From positions 1 through 64,000 of the forward strand of contig JAZDEY010000028.1 of assembly GCA_043808325.1 (NCBI GenBank): 64,000 nucleotides of DNA, given 5' to 3'. Below the pieces are notes generated by a model. The model was given only the letters and a program-made list of their open reading frames with translations, ran no database searches and was not told the origin of the DNA. Of the stretch, positions 60,887 through 64,000 are shown one piece after another. A program made the translations under genes and the position numbers. Position 1 is the stretch's first letter. Each line of letters opens with the position of its first letter. The DNA comes from JAZDEY01 sp043808325 [NCBI: Candidatus Eiseniibacteriota bacterium]. Lineage in GTDB: Bacteria; Arandabacterota; Arandabacteria; Arandabacterales.

Positions 60887-61957
60887 GTGGAACTCTTCCG
60901 GAGACTCAAAGAGGGCAGTCACGAGCAGGTGATATTCTTCAGGGATCAGCACGCCGGGCTCCGGGCGATCATTGCGATCCACAATACCACGCTGGGACCC
61001 GCAATAGGCGGGGTCAGGATGGGTGAGTATACCGGCGAGGATGCCGCGATAGACGATGCCCTCAAGCTTTCACGGGCCCTGACTTACAAGGCGGCCTGCG
61101 CACGGGTCAATTTCGGTGGCGGTCACACCGTGGTGGTGGGCGATCCCAAGTGCCACAAAAGCGAGGCTCTCTTCAGGGCGCTCGGACGCTTTATCGACAG
61201 TCTGAACGGCCGCTACGTCGCCGCCGAAGGCGTCGGCACGACGGTCGAGGACATGGATTACATCCGTATGGAAACCAAGTATGTGGTCGGCATCCCTAGC
61301 TCCAAGGGGGGGAGCGGTGATCCCTCTCCGGTTTGCGCCTTCGGAGTGTTCCGAGGGCTCGAGGCCTGTCGGATGTTCCTCTCTGGCAGTGACGACGTTA
61401 AGGGACTTAGGGTTGCGGTACAGGGCGTCGGGCGTGTCGGGAGCCGTTTAGTTGATATGCTCGCCGCAAGAGGGGCGGTCGTAACCGTGGCCGATCCGGA
61501 CCCCGAAGCCATAGCTCGCGTTACGTCGAAGCACGCGGTCAGCGTGGTTTCTCCCGAGGAGATCTACGGGGTCGACTGCGATTTCCTGAGCCCTTGCGCC
61601 ATGGGGGGCGTTATCAATGACGATACCGTAGGTAGGCTCAAGTGCAGGGTGGTCGCAGGTTCCGCCAACAACCAGCTTGCGGAGGAGCGCCACGGTGCGG
61701 AACTTCATAAGCGTGGGATCCTCTACGCTCCGGACTATATCATCAACGGCGGCGGCCTGATCAATGTCGCTGAAGAGATCCCGGGCTATGACAGGGAACG
61801 CGCGATGCGGAAGACGGCCAGCATAAGGGACGTACTCCTAAAGGTACTGGATTCCGCTCGCGAGAACGCCATCCCCACATACGAAGCTGCCGACAGATTT
61901 GCAGAAGCGCGCATCGAGAAGGTCGGCAGAGTGCGGAGGTCCTACCTGGCGCCTTAG
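60887..61957 (+). CDS. Leucine/branched-chain amino-acid dehydrogenase homologue with K80H
   Basis: A 356-residue Glu/Leu/Phe/Val dehydrogenase-family protein. GTG 60887 is chosen because GAGGT lies 8 nt upstream and the numbering then matches leucine dehydrogenase. The substrate-binding Lys68 (LTYKAACA) is present. The catalytic Lys80 of GGGKxVxxGDP is His (GGGHTVVVGDP, codon CAC at 61124-61126), a change needing two or more bases. NAD motif VAVQGVGRVGSRLVDML and substrate loop GSANNQLAEERHG are intact, so a folded, nucleotide-binding protein is expected but the reaction may be altered. A phosphate butyryltransferase lies downstream, as in Bacillus bcd-ptb operons. Confidence 0.85.
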   Translation: MELFRRLKEGSHEQVIFFRDQHAGLRAIIAIHNTTLGPAIGGVRMGEYTGEDAAIDDALKLSRALTYKAACARVNFGGGHTVVVGDPKCHKSEALFRALGRFIDSLNGRYVAAEGVGTTVEDMDYIRMETKYVVGIPSSKGGSGDPSPVCAFGVFRGLEACRMFLSGSDDVKGLRVAVQGVGRVGSRLVDMLAARGAVVTVADPDPEAIARVTSKHAVSVVSPEEIYGVDCDFLSPCAMGGVINDDTVGRLKCRVVAGSANNQLAEERHGAELHKRGILYAPDYIINGGGLINVAEEIPGYDRERAMRKTASIRDVLLKVLDSARENAIPTYEAADRFAEARIEKVGRVRRSYLAP

Positions 61958-62004
61958 GTCCTGCCCGGCCTGTCCGGCGCTTGGATCTGGGGGGCTCGAG
62001 CCGG

Positions 62005-62904
62005 CTAGCTCTCAGCCGTCACCGGATTTGAGAGCGTGCCGATCCCGTCGATCGTGATCTCGACCACATCACCTTTTTTCAAGTAGACCGGCGGCTTTCT
62101 GAATGTCCCGACACCGCTGGGTGTGCCCGTCGAAATCACGTCTCCGGGTTCGAGCGTAATATATCTGGTTATAAATGTAAGTATGTCCACGGGCGCGAAG
62201 ATAAGGTTCGCGGTCGAACCCGATTGCATCACTTGGCCGTTGAGTCTGGTCACCAGATTGAGACCCAGAGGATCGCGGATCTCGTCGCGGGTCACTATCC
62301 AAGGCCCGAACGGCGCGAAGGTATCGATGCTCTTGCTCCGGAAGTACACCCGCTCCCGCTGAATCGCTCTCTCGGTTACGTCATTTAGAATCGAGTAGCC
62401 GAAAATTGCCTGCTCTGCCTCCATCGGCTGTGCTCGCTTGAGCCTCCGGCCTATCACCAATGCCAGTTCACCCTCGTAATCCACTTGCTCGCAGCCATTG
62501 GGTAACACAACGGGTTGTCCGGGCGCTGCGACCGCGGTCGGTGCCTTAGCGAATATCAGCGGTACCTCAGGCAGCTTTGCTCCCTGTTCTTCGGCATGGT
62601 CCCTGTAGTTGAGACCGAGACAAATGATTTTGGGGGGCCTTGGGATCGGCGCCAGGATACGGATTTCTCCAAGTCCGGCCCAGCATCTCAAGGGCAGCTC
62701 GGTCCTCGCCAGCCTCGCGTCCGCGATCTTCGCCTGGAGGGCCCCCAGGACCGCGGTCTTGCCCGACTGGAGCACGCTCAGGACCGAGGGTGGCAGAACA
62801 TCGACCCCGAAGAACGACGAGCAGGTCTCTAGATCATACACGGTATCATCGACAAGGATGCCTGCGCGTTCTTCCTCACCGCGGGCGTAGGTCAAGAGTC
62901 TCAA
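62005..62904 (-). CDS. Fumarylacetoacetate hydrolase (FAH) family protein
   Basis: A 299-residue hydrolase or isomerase of the FAH family, acting on acylpyruvates or 2-hydroxyhepta-2,4-dienedioate-type compounds. The C-terminal domain has ICLGLNYRDHAEEQG, the metal ligands in QVDYEGELALVIGRR and FGYSILNDVTERAIQ, and PGDVISTGTPSGVG. TTG at 62904 is the start, preceded by AGGAGGT; a longer frame to 62955 lacks support. Convergent with the dehydrogenase and divergent from the thioesterase. Confidence 0.9.
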   Translation of the reverse strand: MRLLTYARGEEERAGILVDDTVYDLETCSSFFGVDVLPPSVLSVLQSGKTAVLGALQAKIADARLARTELPLRCWAGLGEIRILAPIPRPPKIICLGLNYRDHAEEQGAKLPEVPLIFAKAPTAVAAPGQPVVLPNGCEQVDYEGELALVIGRRLKRAQPMEAEQAIFGYSILNDVTERAIQRERVYFRSKSIDTFAPFGPWIVTRDEIRDPLGLNLVTRLNGQVMQSGSTANLIFAPVDILTFITRYITLEPGDVISTGTPSGVGTFRKPPVYLKKGDVVEITIDGIGTLSNPVTAES

Positions 62905-62927
62905 CTGGGCACCTCCTATTTTGGCAA

Positions 62928-62956
62928 TTGAATCGGGATAGGTTCTCGAGTACAAT
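62928..62956 (+). promoter_or_regulatory. Promoter of the thioesterase-ptb unit
   Basis: TTGAAT (62928-62933), 17 bp, TACAAT (62951-62956), 46 bp before the ATG. Confidence 0.55.
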
Positions 62957-63002
62957 ATCGGCTACCCAAAACAGTTTCAAGTGCAAACTCGGGGAAGCAG
63001 GT

Positions 63003-63422
63003 ATGGAACTCGTCGACGAGGGCATGTGCTTCATCTGCGGCAAGCGTAATCCGATCGGGCTCAAGGTGGAATTCGACGTAGACAAGCCCGCGCTCAGGAT
63101 CGCGGGCGTATTTGTCCCGAAGCGAGAGCACGAGGGGTACAAGGGCATAATGCACGGGGGCCTTGTCGGTGCGCTCTTGGACGAGGCGATGGTCAAGCTC
63201 CTGTGGGAAGCCGGAATTCCTGCGGTCAGCGCCTCGCTCGAGATAAGGTTGGCAAAGCCCGCCAAGGTCGGCGAGCCTTTGTACATAAAGGGCTGGGTGG
63301 ATTCTCAGAAAGGTCGAATCGTTTTCACGGCCGCGAAGATCGAAAACGCGCGAGGCGAGGTGCTGGCAGAGGCAAAGGCAAAGTGCGTGAAGGTGCAATC
63401 CAAGGAGGAAGAGAGTGCTTAG
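63003..63422 (+). CDS. PaaI-type hotdog thioesterase
   Basis: A 139-residue acyl-CoA thioesterase with the hotdog-fold motif MHGGLVGALLDEAMVKLL and FVPKREHEGYKGI. An N-terminal CFICGKRNPIGL pair of cysteines is typical of this subgroup. A longer open frame back to 62640 is antisense to the FAH gene and is discarded. It overlaps ptb by 8 nt. Confidence 0.88.
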   Translation: MELVDEGMCFICGKRNPIGLKVEFDVDKPALRIAGVFVPKREHEGYKGIMHGGLVGALLDEAMVKLLWEAGIPAVSASLEIRLAKPAKVGEPLYIKGWVDSQKGRIVFTAAKIENARGEVLAEAKAKCVKVQSKEEESA

Positions 63423-64000
63423 GGTACGTTTCCAGGACATTATGGTTCAGGCCAAGAAAGCGGCCCGAGGAAAGAAGCCCCGCATCGCGGTGGCCGGAGC
63501 CACTGACGCCATAGTGCTTGAAGTGGTCTGCGATGCCGCGGCACAGGGTCTTGCGGTACCGCTCCTTTTTGGGGATGAGGCGGGAATCCATGAGATCGCC
63601 AAGAGGGGCCGCCTGGCGCTCCGGGGATGCGAGATCATTGATACAAGTACCGCTACGGCCGCAGCGCGGCGAGCGGCGCAGGCCGCAAGTTCCGGCGATG
63701 CCGACGTGCTGATGAAAGGCAACGTCCTCACGGTCACGCTGATGAAGGCTGCGCTGGATGACCAGATTGGAATTAAAACCGACCGGCTCCTTACGCACGT
63801 TGCTCTTCTCGAGGTCGACGGCTACGACCGCATGATGTTCATGTCGGACGGCGGCATCGTGGTCGAGCCCGACCTCGCCCAGAAGGTAGAGATCGTGAGG
63901 AACGCGATCGGGGTCGCGCACGTCTTCGGTGTGAAACTGCCGAAGGTCGCCCTGCTTTCCTCGGTCGAGATCGTCAATCTCAAGATGAAATCGGCGATTG
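63415..64000 (+). CDS. ptb: Phosphate butyryltransferase / phosphate acetyltransferase family (partial)
   Basis: GTG at 63415 (GGAGGAAG upstream) opens a frame of 195 codons that runs off the window. It encodes a Ptb-type protein: RIAVAGATDAIVLEVV, LMKGNVLTVTLMKAAL, LLTHVALLEVDGYDRMMFMSDGGIVVEPDL. These enzymes convert acyl-CoA plus phosphate to acyl-phosphate, which an adjacent butyrate-type kinase would turn into ATP. With the Leu-dehydrogenase homologue and thioesterase it points to acyl-CoA or branched-chain amino-acid catabolism. Confidence 0.88.
   Translation, partial: MLRVRFQDIMVQAKKAARGKKPRIAVAGATDAIVLEVVCDAAAQGLAVPLLFGDEAGIHEIAKRGRLALRGCEIIDTSTATAAARRAAQAASSGDADVLMKGNVLTVTLMKAALDDQIGIKTDRLLTHVALLEVDGYDRMMFMSDGGIVVEPDLAQKVEIVRNAIGVAHVFGVKLPKVALLSSVEIVNLKMKSAI

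Noticed and set aside
62640-63002. N-terminal extension of the thioesterase frame
   Set aside because: The extension is antisense to the FAH gene and crosses the promoter at 62928-62956; the thioesterase starts naturally at ATG 63003.
1-64000. tRNA, rRNA, CRISPR arrays, insertion sequences
   Set aside because: No T-loop/cloverleaf pattern in gaps, no rRNA motifs, no regularly spaced repeats and no transposase or integrase frames were seen.

Overview
The window reads as chromosome from a high-GC, diderm, uncultured bacterium, most likely a member of an FCB-group candidate phylum (the Eisenbacteria, Krumholzibacteriota, Latescibacterota or Zixibacteria neighbourhood). This placement is inference. 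It rests on LptD (an LPS outer membrane), a PorX-type regulator with a PglZ domain beside a histidine kinase, a PorV/PorQ-like outer-membrane protein, FlgD-Ig-like C-terminal domains on secreted proteins, a methanogen-type thymidylate synthase homologue and an archease-RtcB pair. I saw no rRNA, tRNA, CRISPR array or transposase. Many genes have textbook sigma70-type promoters (TTGACA, 16-18 bp, TANNNT).

Layout. 150-1404: a WecA/MraY-type sugar-phosphate transferase. 1465-7006: a small secretome island with a carbohydrate-binding protein broken by an in-frame TGA, a parallel beta-helix protein, a subtilisin-like protease and a small secreted protein; three of the four end in the same short C-terminal tail. 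7305-17547: a housekeeping run (serS, Mut7-C protein, thymidylate synthase-like, PorY/PorX-like two-component pair, tsaE, tsaB, rimI, punA, accD, folC). 17610-22800: an MsmX/UgpC-type sugar ABC ATPase, lptD and an HU gene.

22897-27310 is the most interesting part. DUF1573, rhodanese-like and MauE/DoxX-like genes are followed by two genes whose reading frames contain a single in-frame TGA exactly where homologues have a redox cysteine. One is a UshA-like/tetraheme cytochrome fusion (PCG-U in place of PCGC). The other is a 45-residue membrane-anchored peptide ending in U-M-S-C-I-G-I-G. Each TGA has a GC-rich hairpin 18-28 nt downstream with a G-first loop, as expected of a bacterial SECIS. A NapH-like membrane iron-sulfur protein follows. 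I read this as a selenocysteine-dependent periplasmic redox module that ordinary gene calling truncates or misses.

27430-41390: an alpha-glucan capture and uptake locus with a 1771-residue multidomain secreted protein, a PorV-like protein, two outer-membrane barrels (one with an N-terminal CBM48 glycogen-binding domain), a double-CBM48 lipoprotein, and MalF/MalG/MalE-like ABC components. Their ATPase is probably the distant gene at 17610. 41471-46946: VWA membrane protein, two more HU/IHF genes, XRE-cupin regulator, YjbQ, family-4 UDG with a clamp-binding-like tail, prepilin peptidase. 46951-47640: a gene-free stretch with a strong structured-RNA candidate and the groES promoters. 47658-55659: groES, groEL, a 25-residue Lys-rich peptide, speB-like, rpoZ, archease, rtcB, lon. 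55703-64000: Cys-rich sensor kinase, two CNNM/CBS proteins, ROK kinase, a leucine dehydrogenase homologue lacking its catalytic lysine, FAH-family hydrolase (minus strand), thioesterase and a partial phosphate butyryltransferase that runs off the end.
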